From Acidobacteriota bacterium (lineage in GTDB: Bacteria > Acidobacteriota > Terriglobia > Terriglobales > Acidobacteriaceae), in the NCBI GenBank assembly GCA_025359885.1, contig JANYDG010000090.1:1-49334 (forward strand): a stretch of 49,334 bases of DNA, in the 5' to 3' direction. The notes beneath the pieces are model-generated. The model was not told the origin of the DNA, ran no database searches, and was given only the letters and a program-made list of their open reading frames with translations. The first letter of the stretch is position 1. Each line of letters starts with the position of its first letter. Position numbers and translations under genes: made by a program. Positions 17,110 to 26,288 of this stretch are shown piece after piece.

Positions 17110-17375
17110 TCTGCCACCTCTTTCCGGAATTCCTCGCGGCGCTCCGCTATCAGTTCATCCACCAGTGAGACCCCGGAAGGAATCAAGCTGCGAATGTACG
17201 CCTGCGCACGCAACGCACGATGCTTCTGCGTTTCCATCCGTACCGTCTCGCCATCGCTCGAAAAGATGATCTCCTCACCCGGCAAGACCTCCAGCGCCTC
17301 GCGCAATTGCTTCGGCAAAACCAGTCGCCCACTTTCGTTGATCCGCGCTCTCACTTCCAATACGGCAGCCTTCAT
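17106..17375 (-). CDS. vapB: AbrB/SpoVT-family antitoxin, VapB-like
   Basis: The 89-residue product starts MKAAVLEVRARINESGRLVL followed by PKQLREAL, the swapped-hairpin AbrB/MazE-type DNA-binding domain. The C-terminal half (SGVSLVDELIAERREEFRKE) is a helix suited to wrapping the toxin. The frame opens at 17426, but the ATG at 17375 matches the family start. It lies upstream of the PIN toxin with a 4-base overlap, and such antitoxins normally repress their own promoter. Confidence 0.88.
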   Translation of the reverse strand: MKAAVLEVRARINESGRLVLPKQLREALEVLPGEEIIFSSDGETVRMETQKHRALRAQAYIRSLIPSGVSLVDELIAERREEFRKEVAE

Positions 17376-17452
17376 GACACAACTGTAACACGCGACATGA
17401 ATGAATAAAATGTCACAAACTCCCAATATGTCATTTTTTGATTGGCATCACC

Positions 17453-20101
17453 TTAAAACTTGTACTCCAGATTCAGCTGCATCCGCCTCCCCGGCTGCGC
17501 CTCCACCGCCCGCCCAAACACCGGCGACGTCGCCACCCCTACGTAGGTCACATCATTCCGATGGTTCATCACGTTAAACGAGTTCAGCGAAACCGTCAGC
17601 GTCCGCCCCTCTTCCTTGCCCTTGTGAAATGGAAACTCATGCGTCAGGTTCAGGTCCAGGGTCGCATTTCCCGGCCCATGCAGCGAATTCCGGGCCACAC
17701 CCACCGGCCGGTCAAGCGCCAACCCATCCCCATTGTCATCCCGCCCGGTCGTCACATCCACCGGCTTGCCTGAATAAAGCGCAAGCGCCGCGCCCAGGTC
17801 AAAGTAGTCCTTCGCCTTGAATGTACCCAGCATGTCAAACTTATGCCGACGGTCGTTATCTGATCGGCTCCAATCCGCCGCCGGGTCATAACTATCCGCT
17901 GGAAAGTCCTTCAATCCGTTGGTGTTGTTGTAAGTCTTGCTCAGCGTGTACTGCGCCTGTCCGCTAAAAAACCTGGCAGGCTTTCCTCTGAAATTGATCT
18001 CGAGAGAGTTACCCTTGAGATAGCCATCAGACTGCATTTCGCGTATCTGGCCATAAGACGAGTTGGGGCGCACAGCGTAACTCGGCCCCAGCGGCGCGTT
18101 CGCATCCACCGAGCGAAACTGATCAATCCCTCGCGTTCCCGTATAGGTCACGGCCAGCGTGCTCTTCGCCGTAATCTGCCGCTCCACCCCGCCGCTGAAG
18201 ACAAACTGATAAGGAATCCTTTGCCGAGGATCCAACCGCACCACTCCTGGTGGCAGCGCAGCAATCTCCGACGGAGTTACCGGATAAGTCGGCCCATTGG
18301 CTATCTCTTTGAATAAGTGCTTTCCATCAAACTGCACCACATCAAAGATCGCCCGCGGTCCTGTCCGGTCATAGAAAATACCTCCGCCCGCTCGCAGCAC
18401 CGTTCCGCTCCTTTTGCCCGGCGCATAGGCTACACTCAGGCGCGGCGCAAAATCCGTCACAATCTCGTGGAAATAGTTCTGCCAGTAGTACCGCACCCCG
18501 ACCGCGACAGACAGGTTACTCCGCAGCCTGACAGTGTCCTCAACGAAGCCCGAGATGACTTTCTCGACAAATGTGCCGTGCCCTCGACCCACATTCACCG
18601 TGTAAGTCGCCGGTTTGGCCTCCGCCGTCCCACCCGCGTAATCCGCAAGACTTGCAAAGGAGTACAGGCCTCCGGAGAGCCGCTTATCCTCAAAGCCCCG
18701 ACGGCTGATATCCGGTACATCCACGCCAAACTTCCACTCATGCTTTCCGTGTGTGTAAGTGGTCAGATCCGTCCCGTCAAAGTGCCCTTCCGTGCGCCGC
18801 AGATTACCCTGCGCTCCGCCGCCCGTAAACGCACCCTGCACCACGATTGCCGGGGAATCAGTCAGGCTTTTCGACTGCTCATCGTTGTACCCCACCAGAA
18901 AGTGCAGCTGGTTCACCAGGTGCGGCGTCATCACCCGCGTCGCCCCCACATTCACTTCATGCTCAAAGGTGTGGTAATTCGTTCCCGCCTCTTTCAGCAC
19001 CGTCCCGCCCACGCCCTGGTTTTGCGCCGTCTCCTGTTCGTACGAATAGCTCATCCAAACCTGGTTCCCCTGGCTGAAGTCATGAAAACCCCGCGCCTCG
19101 GTAAACAAGTGGTGCTGCGGTGTCAAAACAGACTGATGCACCGGCCCTGCGTTATCGATCGCGTTCACAATCGCTTGCTGATCGTCATTGTCGTTCTCCC
19201 CGGAGAGTAGAAACGTGTTCTTCTTTGACTTCCCCAGCGGCCCCGTCAACGAGCCCTCAAAGAAAATCCGCCGCTCGCTCGGCTTGGTCGTCGCAAATGC
19301 ATTCCGTGCATCAAACACCGAGTCCCGCAAAAGGAAGTTGGCCGATCCGTGAAATTCGGGCGTCCCCTCCTCCGTCGTAATCTCAATCCGGGCCCGCCCC
19401 GGCCGTGAAAACAGCGCCGAGTAAGGATTCTGGTTGATCTTCACGTTCTTGATCGCCGATGCCGAAACCCCCGGTCCATTGGCCTCCATGCCATTGACCA
19501 CCAGCGTCACGCCGCTTGTTCCCGTGGCGTCATCGCTTAGAAAGCGCGAAAGAGTCCCAATGTAGTCCATGTCAAAAACCGGCAGATGATCCAGATCAGC
19601 CCGGTCCACCATGTTTGCACTCTGGTTCTCGGCCGCATCCGTGCTGATCTGGGGGTCGCTCCCCGCGCCCACAGTCACCGTTTCGCTCAATGCCGCCACC
19701 CGCATCACGATCTTCAGGTTTGCCGAGGTACCTGGCCCCCTCGCAAGAGTTACCCTTGCTTCGTCAAAACCATTGTGCGAGATAGCCAGTACGTAGCGGC
19801 CTTTCGCCGGCAACGCCATCCGAAACACTCCAGCCTCATTGGTCGTCGTCTCGCCCGCTACACTGCCATCCGCGCCCACCAGCCGCACGTCGGCCTGCGG
19901 GATCGTCGCGCCCGACTGGTCCGTAACCTGACCCGTAACCTGACCCGTAACTTGACCTGTAACGTGGCCCGCGACCTGGCCCGTGACCTGACCCGCGTCC
20001 TGACCCGTCACCACTGCCCCCGAACCATGCGCAACTCCGGTTTGCGCCCACACTGTTGCGCCGAAAGTCAGCAGTATCAGCAGCGATAAAACAAGTTTCA
20101 A
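17453..20101 (-). CDS. TonB-dependent receptor-like outer-membrane protein with carboxypeptidase regulatory domain
   Basis: The 882-residue product starts at a TTG with a signal peptide (MKLVLSLLILLTFGATVWAQ). Residues 31-60 are an unusual run of TGQV tetrapeptides. A carboxypeptidase-regulatory-like beta-sandwich follows (VTDQSGATIPQADVRLVG to about residue 130). Next comes a plug-like domain with VNGMEANGPGVSASAIKNVK, then a long barrel ending LNLEYKF, with the terminal aromatic typical of outer-membrane barrels. This is the Oar/SusC-like architecture that is numerous in Acidobacteria and thought to import glycans or large nutrients. No neighbouring hydrolase or SusD-like gene shows the substrate. 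Confidence 0.85.
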   Translation of the reverse strand: MKLVLSLLILLTFGATVWAQTGVAHGSGAVVTGQDAGQVTGQVAGHVTGQVTGQVTGQVTDQSGATIPQADVRLVGADGSVAGETTTNEAGVFRMALPAKGRYVLAISHNGFDEARVTLARGPGTSANLKIVMRVAALSETVTVGAGSDPQISTDAAENQSANMVDRADLDHLPVFDMDYIGTLSRFLSDDATGTSGVTLVVNGMEANGPGVSASAIKNVKINQNPYSALFSRPGRARIEITTEEGTPEFHGSANFLLRDSVFDARNAFATTKPSERRIFFEGSLTGPLGKSKKNTFLLSGENDNDDQQAIVNAIDNAGPVHQSVLTPQHHLFTEARGFHDFSQGNQVWMSYSYEQETAQNQGVGGTVLKEAGTNYHTFEHEVNVGATRVMTPHLVNQLHFLVGYNDEQSKSLTDSPAIVVQGAFTGGGAQGNLRRTEGHFDGTDLTTYTHGKHEWKFGVDVPDISRRGFEDKRLSGGLYSFASLADYAGGTAEAKPATYTVNVGRGHGTFVEKVISGFVEDTVRLRSNLSVAVGVRYYWQNYFHEIVTDFAPRLSVAYAPGKRSGTVLRAGGGIFYDRTGPRAIFDVVQFDGKHLFKEIANGPTYPVTPSEIAALPPGVVRLDPRQRIPYQFVFSGGVERQITAKSTLAVTYTGTRGIDQFRSVDANAPLGPSYAVRPNSSYGQIREMQSDGYLKGNSLEINFRGKPARFFSGQAQYTLSKTYNNTNGLKDFPADSYDPAADWSRSDNDRRHKFDMLGTFKAKDYFDLGAALALYSGKPVDVTTGRDDNGDGLALDRPVGVARNSLHGPGNATLDLNLTHEFPFHKGKEEGRTLTVSLNSFNVMNHRNDVTYVGVATSPVFGRAVEAQPGRRMQLNLEYKF
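19922..20011 (-). repeat. 12-bp tandem repeat encoding TGQV units in the TonB receptor
   Basis: Seven or so degenerate 12-base units (CAGGTTACGGGT and variants on the minus strand) encode repeated TGQV/AGQV tetrapeptides between the signal peptide and the regulatory domain. The units look like multiplications of the first beta strand (GQVTDQSG) of that domain. The variation between copies makes it older than the rplJ repeat. Confidence 0.75.
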
Positions 20102-20353
20102 GCAAACCTCTCAACCAGGGTTCAAAACCCTGAATAGCCACTTACGGCCAAGTTCTTAGATTAGGCGCGCGAGCTTAAACCACGCTGAAGACCGTCTGTC
20201 CGTTCGGGCGCGTCACCGCTTTCCCGCACGCTTTTCGATGCCGTCAATTTCAAATCGCATCGCCATCATTCAAGGTCATCGCCCGCGTTTGCGTGTCAAT
20301 CGATCTCCGCCGCACTTTGTTAACCCAGCCAAATCTGTAAAGATAGAGGTGTT

Positions 20354-21556
20354 ATGGCGACGACAGTATTAGCACAGCGTAAAGTATTTGCCGACCGCAT
20401 TGGTCGGATTGAGGTTTCGGCGACGATGGCTGTCGCTGCCGAAGCGGCGAAGTTACGGGCTCAGGGCGTCAACCTGGTCGATTTCGGTGCGGGCGAACCC
20501 CATTTCCCCACCCCCCGCCACATTAAAGACGCGGCCATCGCCGCCATCGAAGCCAACTTCACCCGCTACACCGTCGTTCCCGGCATCCCCGAGGTGCGCA
20601 AAGCCATCGTCGAGCGTCACGCCTGCGACTTCGGCTCCGACTACGCCCTCGACGAAGCCATCTTCACCTCCGGCGAAAAACTCGCGCTCTTCAACGCCAT
20701 CCAGGTCCTCGTCGAGCACGGCGACGAAGTCATCCTACCCGTCCCCTACTGGGTCAGCTTCAAAGACATCATCCAGTACGCCGGCGGCAAAGTCGTCTAT
20801 CTCGAAACAGAAGAGTCCGAGAGCTTCCGCATCACCGCCGACGCCATCGAAAAAGCCGTCACCCCGCGCACCAAGGCCATCATCCTCAATTCCCCCTCCA
20901 ACCCCGCAGGCAACGTCATCGCCGGCGACGACCTCGAACGCATCGTCCGCCTCGCCCACGAGCGCGGCATTTATCTCATCCTCGACGAGTGCTACGTCTA
21001 CTTGAACTACGAAGGTAAGCCCGTCTCCGGAGGCGCTTTCCAGTGGGCCAAAGAGCACATGATCGTCCTCGGCTCCCTCTCAAAGACATACGCCATGACG
21101 GGATGGCGCGCCGGCTTCGCTCTTGGACCGAAGGCCATCATCGCCAATCTCTCCAAGCTCCAGTCGCAGTCCACCTCCAACGCGACGAGCTTCGTCCAGA
21201 AGGGCGCCATCGCCGCCCTCGCCGGCTCCCAGGAGTGCGTCACCGAGTTCCGCGCCGAATTCATCGGCCTCCGCGACCACATCCTCAGCCGCCTCGCTGA
21301 AATCCCCAACGTCACCTGCACCAAGCCCGGCGGCGCCTTCTACGTCTATCCCAACATCAGCGCCTACATCGGCAAGGGCGGCATCAAGACAGCCACCGAA
21401 CTCGCCACCCGTCTGCTCCACGAGGGCCACGTCGTCGCCGTCCCTGGCGAAGCCTTCGGCACTCCCCACCACATTCGCCTCTCCTACCCCGTCACCCGCG
21501 AAACCATCGACGAGGGCATCAAGCGTCTCGGAGCTTTCCTCACTGGCCTGGCATAG
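20354..21556 (+). CDS. Class I/II aminotransferase, aspartate aminotransferase-like
   Basis: The 400-residue product is a fold type I PLP enzyme of the Ib aspartate aminotransferase group. Visible landmarks: LVDFGAGEPHFPTP near the start, NSPSNPAG (about 180-186), LDECYVYL with the PLP-binding D211 and Y214, the Schiff-base lysine K244 in SLSKTYAMTGWRAG, and the C-terminal HHIRLSYPVT with the carboxylate-binding Arg. The likely reaction is transamination of aspartate and 2-oxoglutarate. Related enzymes also use prephenate or aromatic substrates, so the substrate is not certain. It is divergent from the TonB receptor gene, with a 252-base spacer that should hold both promoters. Confidence 0.9.
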   Translation: MATTVLAQRKVFADRIGRIEVSATMAVAAEAAKLRAQGVNLVDFGAGEPHFPTPRHIKDAAIAAIEANFTRYTVVPGIPEVRKAIVERHACDFGSDYALDEAIFTSGEKLALFNAIQVLVEHGDEVILPVPYWVSFKDIIQYAGGKVVYLETEESESFRITADAIEKAVTPRTKAIILNSPSNPAGNVIAGDDLERIVRLAHERGIYLILDECYVYLNYEGKPVSGGAFQWAKEHMIVLGSLSKTYAMTGWRAGFALGPKAIIANLSKLQSQSTSNATSFVQKGAIAALAGSQECVTEFRAEFIGLRDHILSRLAEIPNVTCTKPGGAFYVYPNISAYIGKGGIKTATELATRLLHEGHVVAVPGEAFGTPHHIRLSYPVTRETIDEGIKRLGAFLTGLA

Positions 21557-21691
21557 ACAAACCCAGGCCCCTGGTTTCAAAAAATCGGCGCAGCAAAAAA
21601 GGTAACTCCCAGGAGTAATGAGTTATTGCTCCTAGGCAATCCATCCCTCCGTGGGGTAGGATAGCTTTTCCATCGTCCGAAGGATCGAACT

Positions 21692-22801
21692 GTGACTATT
21701 GATTTTCGCCCTGTAATTCTGGCTGGAGGAAGCGGTACCCGCTTCTGGCCCCGCTCTCGTCGTGCACGTGCGAAGCAGGTACTAGCGCTGGATGGGGAAC
21801 GCTCCATGTTGCAGCAGACCGTCGAACGACTCAGCCCCATCGCAGGCCCCGAAAAGGTCTGGGTCATCACCAACGAGCTCCTCGCCGCCGAAATTGAAGC
21901 CCAGCTCCCCGGTGTCCCTCGTGGCCACATCGTCGAAGAACCCGTCGCCCGCAACACCGCGCCCGCCTGTGGTCTCGCCGCCTTCCTAGTCGAAAAGGAA
22001 AATCCAGACGCCGTCATCGGCATCTTCCCCTCAGACCACATCATCGGCGACGAACCCCGCTTTCTCAAGATCATCGAGCGCGGCATCACACTCGCTGCTT
22101 CCGGCGACGTCATGGTCGTCCTCGGCATCGAGCCCACCCGCGCCGAAACCGGCTACGGCTACATCGAAACCGGCGACGACGGCCCCAAAGACGGCCTCCA
22201 CGTCCGCCGCTTCACTGAAAAACCAAGCCGCAACCGCGCCGAAGAATTCATCGCCGCTGGAAACTACTTCTGGAACTCCGGCATGTTCCTCTGGTCCGCA
22301 CGCACCCTTGCCAACGCTGTCCGCGAACACATCCCCGAGACCGCGCCTCTGCTCGAAGAAATCGCCGCAGCCTTCGGCACTGACCGCTTCGAAGAAGTCT
22401 TCGCCGACCTCTACCCCAGGTGCGAAAACATCTCCGTCGACTACGCCATCCTCGAGCCCCGCTCCGCCAAAGGCGAACACCACTCCCGCCTCTACTGCCT
22501 CCCCGCTGAGTTTGGATGGAACGACCTCGGCTCCTGGGAATCCCTCTACGAATATCAGGTTGAAACCCGCCTCCGCGGCGATGAAGATGGCAATGTAGCC
22601 GAGTCAGCCGGCGTCATGACACTCGACGCCAACGATAACTACATCTTCAGCCCTAAAAAATTCGTAGCCCTCGTCGGTGTCAGCGACCTCGTCGTCGTCG
22701 AAACTGAAGACGCCCTCCTCATCGCCCACCGCAAGCACTCCCAGGACGTCGGCAAAATTGTCAAGGAACTCGCCTCCACCGGCCGCACAGACCTGATCTA
22801 G
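21692..22801 (+). CDS. manC: Mannose-1-phosphate guanylyltransferase
   Basis: The 369-residue enzyme makes GDP-mannose from GTP and mannose-1-phosphate for polysaccharide and glycoprotein synthesis. It has the nucleotidyltransferase signature VILAGGSGTRFWPRSR, then the FPSDHII metal/sugar loop, GYGYIETG, WNSGMFLW and GWNDLGSW, all characteristic of ManC/RfbM. It lacks the C-terminal isomerase domain found in bifunctional enzymes, so this is the short form. The start is a GTG nine residues before the signature. The next gene begins three bases after the stop, so they are co-transcribed, and a phosphohexomutase follows. Confidence 0.93.
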   Translation: MTIDFRPVILAGGSGTRFWPRSRRARAKQVLALDGERSMLQQTVERLSPIAGPEKVWVITNELLAAEIEAQLPGVPRGHIVEEPVARNTAPACGLAAFLVEKENPDAVIGIFPSDHIIGDEPRFLKIIERGITLAASGDVMVVLGIEPTRAETGYGYIETGDDGPKDGLHVRRFTEKPSRNRAEEFIAAGNYFWNSGMFLWSARTLANAVREHIPETAPLLEEIAAAFGTDRFEEVFADLYPRCENISVDYAILEPRSAKGEHHSRLYCLPAEFGWNDLGSWESLYEYQVETRLRGDEDGNVAESAGVMTLDANDNYIFSPKKFVALVGVSDLVVVETEDALLIAHRKHSQDVGKIVKELASTGRTDLI

Positions 22802-22804
22802 GCC

Positions 22805-23512
22805 ATGCCGCAACACATAGGTATCGTCGCCTGCTCTGCTGAAGGGGCGTCCCTCTGCTACCGCACCCTCTGCGCAGAGGGCAGCGCTTTGCTCGGATCG
22901 CACGACCACCCCGAAGTTTCACTGCATTCCTTTTCGCTCGCCAGTTACGTTGAGCCGATCTATCGCGGTGACTGGCAGGGCGTGGCAGACCTCATGCTGT
23001 CCTCCGCAAAGAAGCTCGCATCCACTGGCGCGGACTTTCTTATTTGCCCGGACAACACCATCCACCAGGCACTGCCCCTCATTCGCCAGGTCTCGCCGCT
23101 CCCCTGGCTGCACATCGCTGAGGTCGTTGCCCTGGAAGCCGCCTCCCGGGGATTCCGGCGAATCGGCCTCACCGGCACACAATGGCTCGTAGAAAGCAGC
23201 GTTTACCCCGACGCTCTACAGGCTCGCGGTCTCGAATTCCTGCGCCCTGACCCGGAAGAACGCGCCGAAATCCATCGCTTGATTATGGAGGAACTCGTCC
23301 TCGGCATCCTGCGGCCCAAAGCCGTTGCCACCTTTCAGCGAATCATCGCGCGCCTGCAGTCAGAGCGTTGCGATGCCATCGTTCTCGGCTGCACCGAGAT
23401 TCCCCTCCTCATGAATGATTCCAACTCGCCCCTTCCCACTCTGGACTCCACCCGCTTGCTCGCCCAAGCCGCGTTGCGGAGAGCGGTACGCGAACCCGCC
23501 ATCGCAAGATAA
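22805..23512 (+). CDS. Aspartate/glutamate racemase-family protein with altered first catalytic site
   Basis: The 235-residue product fits the Asp/Glu racemase family: HIGIVACSAEGASLCYR, DHPEVSLHSFSLASYV, GLTGTQWLVESSVYPDAL and the second-site motif LGCTEIPLL with C196. In standard racemases the first catalytic Cys stands immediately before Asn-Thr (CNTxH). Here that position is D83 in ICPDNTIH, with a Cys two residues earlier (C81). It may be a one-cysteine isomerase or may use C81. Coupling to manC (3-base gap) is odd for an amino-acid enzyme; it could supply a D-amino acid for cell-surface polymers, but that is a guess. Confidence 0.8.
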   Translation: MPQHIGIVACSAEGASLCYRTLCAEGSALLGSHDHPEVSLHSFSLASYVEPIYRGDWQGVADLMLSSAKKLASTGADFLICPDNTIHQALPLIRQVSPLPWLHIAEVVALEAASRGFRRIGLTGTQWLVESSVYPDALQARGLEFLRPDPEERAEIHRLIMEELVLGILRPKAVATFQRIIARLQSERCDAIVLGCTEIPLLMNDSNSPLPTLDSTRLLAQAALRRAVREPAIAR

Positions 23513-23556
23513 ACTGTCTCCATCCGATAGACTTCAATTGAGGAGCAGCTCCAACC

Positions 23557-25005
23557 ATGGCGCATCCAGTAATCAAGTTTGGCACCGACGGTTGGCGCGG
23601 AATCATCGCCAGCGACTTCACCTTTGATAATGTCCGCATCGCCGCCGCTGCCGTCGCAGCCTATCTGCATGCCCAGACTGACCCCGCTCAGGCACCCGCC
23701 AGAGGCATTTGCATCGGTTACGACTCCCGCTTCCTCTCCCAGGCCTTCGCCAGGACCTGCGCTGAAGTCGTCGCCGCCACCGGCATCCCCGTTCGCCTCG
23801 CCCAGGAAATCACTCCCACCCCCGCCCTCAGCTACGGTGTCCGCGCCCTCGGGGCAGCCGGTGGCATCATGATTACCTCCTCCCACAATCCCGCCCAGTG
23901 GAATGGCGTGAAATACAAAGCCTTCTACGGCGGCTCCGGCAGCCCGGCCATCATCGCTGAAATCGAGTCCTGCCTCGGCCAGCCCGTTCCCCACGCCGCC
24001 ACCCCGGCAATCATTGAAATCGTTGACTTCACCGGCCCCTACATGCAGGCCATTGAAAAATTTGCCGACCTCGACCTCATCAGCCGCTCCAGTTTCAAAT
24101 TCGGTATCGACTCCATGTACGGCGCAGGCCGCACTCTGCTCGCCGGCATCTTTACGCGCATCGGCGTCGATTTCGTCCAGATCCGCGGCGAGATCAATCC
24201 GCTCTTCCCCGGCATCAATCCAGAGCCCATCCTGCCCCACATCCAGGCCCTCGGCGACGCCGTCGTAGCCAACCATTGCGATGCCGGCCTCTGCACCGAT
24301 GGCGACGCAGACCGCATCGGAGCCACCGACGAGCACGGCAACTTCGTCGATCCCCACAAAATCTTCTCCGTCCTCCTCCAGTGGGTGCTCCAGCGAAAAG
24401 GCTGGCCCGGAGACGTCACCCGCGCCTTCAACACCACCAAAATGCTTGACCGCATCTGCGCCAGATACGGCAGGACGATTCACGAGCACGGCATCGGCTT
24501 CAAATACGTCGTCGATTACATGCAGGAGCGAGAAATCGTCATGGGCGGCGAAGAATCCGGCGGCATCGGCTTCCAGCGTCACCTGCCCGAGCGCGACGGC
24601 CTGCTCAACGCCCTGCTGCTTGCCAACGTCATGGCCGAAGAAAAAAAGACCCTCGGCCAGCTCGTTGCCGACCTCCAGGCCGAGTACGGCGAACACCAGT
24701 ACGGACGAATCGACCTCCACATCCCTGACGAAATCAAGAATGGCGCCATCAGTCGCGCCCGGGCGCTCCAGCCCGGCGACACCGCCTTCGCCGGCATGCC
24801 CATCCTCCGTATCGAGACCCTCGACGGCGTCAAGTTTTACCTGGATAACCCGGAAGCCAAAACCAAACCCAACGCCGCCGAAACCTGGCTCCTGCTCCGC
24901 GCCAGCGGCACCGAACCCCTCATGCGCATCTACAGCGAGAGCTGTTCCACCGACTCCGTAAACAAACTCCTCGAAGCCGCCAGAGTCTTCGCCCTCGGCA
25001 GCTAG
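23557..25005 (+). CDS. Phosphoglucomutase/phosphomannomutase
   Basis: The 482-residue alpha-D-phosphohexomutase shows all four active-site loops: the phosphoserine loop ITSSHNPAQWNGVK with S109, the metal loop DGDADRIG (D248, D250, D252), the sugar-recognition loop GGEESGGIG, and the phosphate-binding loop RASGTEPLMRIY near the end. The N-terminus FGTDGWRGIIASDFT is typical. It interconverts the 1- and 6-phosphates of glucose or mannose. Lying after manC it probably supplies mannose-1-phosphate, although the GEESGG form is also common in glucose enzymes. Its ATG lies 44 bases after the racemase-like gene, so the three probably share a transcript. Confidence 0.92.
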   Translation: MAHPVIKFGTDGWRGIIASDFTFDNVRIAAAAVAAYLHAQTDPAQAPARGICIGYDSRFLSQAFARTCAEVVAATGIPVRLAQEITPTPALSYGVRALGAAGGIMITSSHNPAQWNGVKYKAFYGGSGSPAIIAEIESCLGQPVPHAATPAIIEIVDFTGPYMQAIEKFADLDLISRSSFKFGIDSMYGAGRTLLAGIFTRIGVDFVQIRGEINPLFPGINPEPILPHIQALGDAVVANHCDAGLCTDGDADRIGATDEHGNFVDPHKIFSVLLQWVLQRKGWPGDVTRAFNTTKMLDRICARYGRTIHEHGIGFKYVVDYMQEREIVMGGEESGGIGFQRHLPERDGLLNALLLANVMAEEKKTLGQLVADLQAEYGEHQYGRIDLHIPDEIKNGAISRARALQPGDTAFAGMPILRIETLDGVKFYLDNPEAKTKPNAAETWLLLRASGTEPLMRIYSESCSTDSVNKLLEAARVFALGS

Positions 25006-25104
25006 AGAAATGCCGTCGCGCAGAATTCAGGGGAAGTGATCTCGAACAAAAATTGATTCTGAAGTAGAATGTCGATGAACTGATAATTTCTACAGGAGCA
25101 AGGA

Positions 25105-25347
25105 ATGCGTACAATCACAAGGCCGAAAATTGAAGGCGTCCGCTGGGTTTCCACAAGCGAGATGAAGTCGATCGTCGATAAGCGTGCGCGTACCGTTCTG
25201 AACGTAAGCGGCCAAACTTTTCTCCGAAACCGCAAAAAGGGCATGTATGCAGAGCTCGATGCAGACAGTTGCCCCGGAATTATCGAATTGACCCTGATCG
25301 CACCAAGCACAAAGGTAGCGAGTACTCGTGGCCGAAAAAAATCTTGA
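25105..25347 (+). CDS. Small uncharacterised protein, first gene of a two-gene module
   Basis: The 80-residue basic product starts at an ATG after a clear ACAGGAGCAAGGA site. Residues 31-60 (RTVLNVSGQTFLRNRKKGMY, then AELDADSCPG) resemble a small conserved family I recall in which V/ISGxxFL is followed by a basic stretch and a hydrophobic end, but I cannot name a function. It overlaps the next gene by 20 bases, which implies coupling. Base composition is AT-richer than the mannose genes to the left, suggesting later arrival. Confidence 0.7.
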   Translation: MRTITRPKIEGVRWVSTSEMKSIVDKRARTVLNVSGQTFLRNRKKGMYAELDADSCPGIIELTLIAPSTKVASTRGRKKS

Positions 25348-25894
25348 AGCATCGATAGAAAAATTCCTGAGAATGATCCGGGAGACCTTAAATTGCGTCA
25401 CGGATCAGGTAATCCTGGCCCATCAGGATTCGGAGCATTTGTATCGGCTCTTCTTCCGAGCCCCAGCCCGTCTCGATGCGACCAACGGTGACCGCTTTTA
25501 TATCCTCGTCAATCAGTCTTTTACGGTTGTACAGGATTCAAATGGGCTTTGTCGCGTACATAGTAGGGAATATAGCTATATTCTGTCCGACGCGCCCTCG
25601 CCCGCGACCAAAGGGATTGTTTCATATCACTGGCATCCGCACGAGTCTGCGTTACGCGACCCTCATCTGCATCTGCACATTACACAAAATATGGGTTATC
25701 CCGAAATAGAAAGAAAGATCGCGCGGGCACATTACCCAACATCGAGAGTCTGTCTCGAAGACTTCCTCTTGCTGCTCATCAAGTATTACGACATCAATCC
25801 CATCACCCCGGACTCAGTGTGGAAACGAGTCTTGAAGAAGAACAAACAACTCTTCGAGCAAGATGCGACGTGGTTTGTCGGCCACCGCGAATAA
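25328..25894 (+). CDS. Uncharacterised protein with HxHxH-type motif, second gene of the module
   Basis: The 188-residue product (GTG start inside the previous gene) is not one I can name. Features seen: a beta-rich first half (LYRLFFRAPARLDATNGDRF, later FTVVQDSNGLCRVHSREYSY), a His-rich centre (YHWHPHE, then DPHLHLHIT), and a last part, HYPTSRVCLEDFLLLLIKYY, ending in a basic/aromatic tail. The order 'PHLHLHI ... PTxRVxLEDxxxLLI' recurs in uncharacterised actinobacterial proteins, as far as I recall. The clustered histidines could bind metal. The overlapping small partner suggests a toxin-antitoxin-like or other two-part system. Confidence 0.7.
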   Translation: MAEKNLEASIEKFLRMIRETLNCVTDQVILAHQDSEHLYRLFFRAPARLDATNGDRFYILVNQSFTVVQDSNGLCRVHSREYSYILSDAPSPATKGIVSYHWHPHESALRDPHLHLHITQNMGYPEIERKIARAHYPTSRVCLEDFLLLLIKYYDINPITPDSVWKRVLKKNKQLFEQDATWFVGHRE

Positions 25895-25905
25895 CTCGCG
25901 TTTCT

Positions 25906-26268
25906 CTAACCCGGCTCCTGATACAACCCCAGAAGATTCCCACCCGGGTCACGAAAGTGCGCCACCAACTCCGTCGGGTGAAACCCCAACGGCTTCTCCA
26001 TCCGGCAGCCAAACGCCACCACCTTTTCGATCGTCGCGCGAATATCATCCACCATGATCGACACGATCATCCCCGGATGCTCCGCCGCAGCCTGCCCCGT
26101 CACAAACATCCCGCTCACCCCGCCCGTCGGGTCATCAAACGACATCGTTCCATCGCCATGGTCGCGCATCCCCCAGCCAAAGATGCCGCTGTAAAACTCC
26201 ACGGACCGCGCAACTTCCCTCGCCGGCAGCTCGATATAGCAAATCTTCCCATTGTTTGAACTCGGCAC
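25906..26268 (-). CDS. VOC-superfamily protein (glyoxalase/bleomycin-resistance fold)
   Basis: The 120-residue product has the VOC beta-alpha-beta-beta-beta pattern: CYIELPAREVARSVEFYSGI, GTMSFDDPTGGVSGMFV, then MIVSIMVDDIRATIEKVVAF and HFRDPGGNLLGLYQ. This is the small stand-alone type that includes methylmalonyl-CoA epimerase-like and antibiotic-binding proteins. The substrate cannot be told. The frame is open further upstream, but the GTG at 26268 has an AAGGA five bases before it and starts just ahead of the fold. It lies 20 bases after another VOC gene on the same strand, so they form an operon. Confidence 0.83.
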   Translation of the reverse strand: MPSSNNGKICYIELPAREVARSVEFYSGIFGWGMRDHGDGTMSFDDPTGGVSGMFVTGQAAAEHPGMIVSIMVDDIRATIEKVVAFGCRMEKPLGFHPTELVAHFRDPGGNLLGLYQEPG

Positions 26269-26288
26269 GATGGTCCTTCCCGTGTCCC

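Noticed and set aside
20102..20353. Promoters in the divergent TonB receptor-aminotransferase spacer
   Set aside because: Promoters must lie here, but no -35/-10 pair stood out enough to give coordinates.
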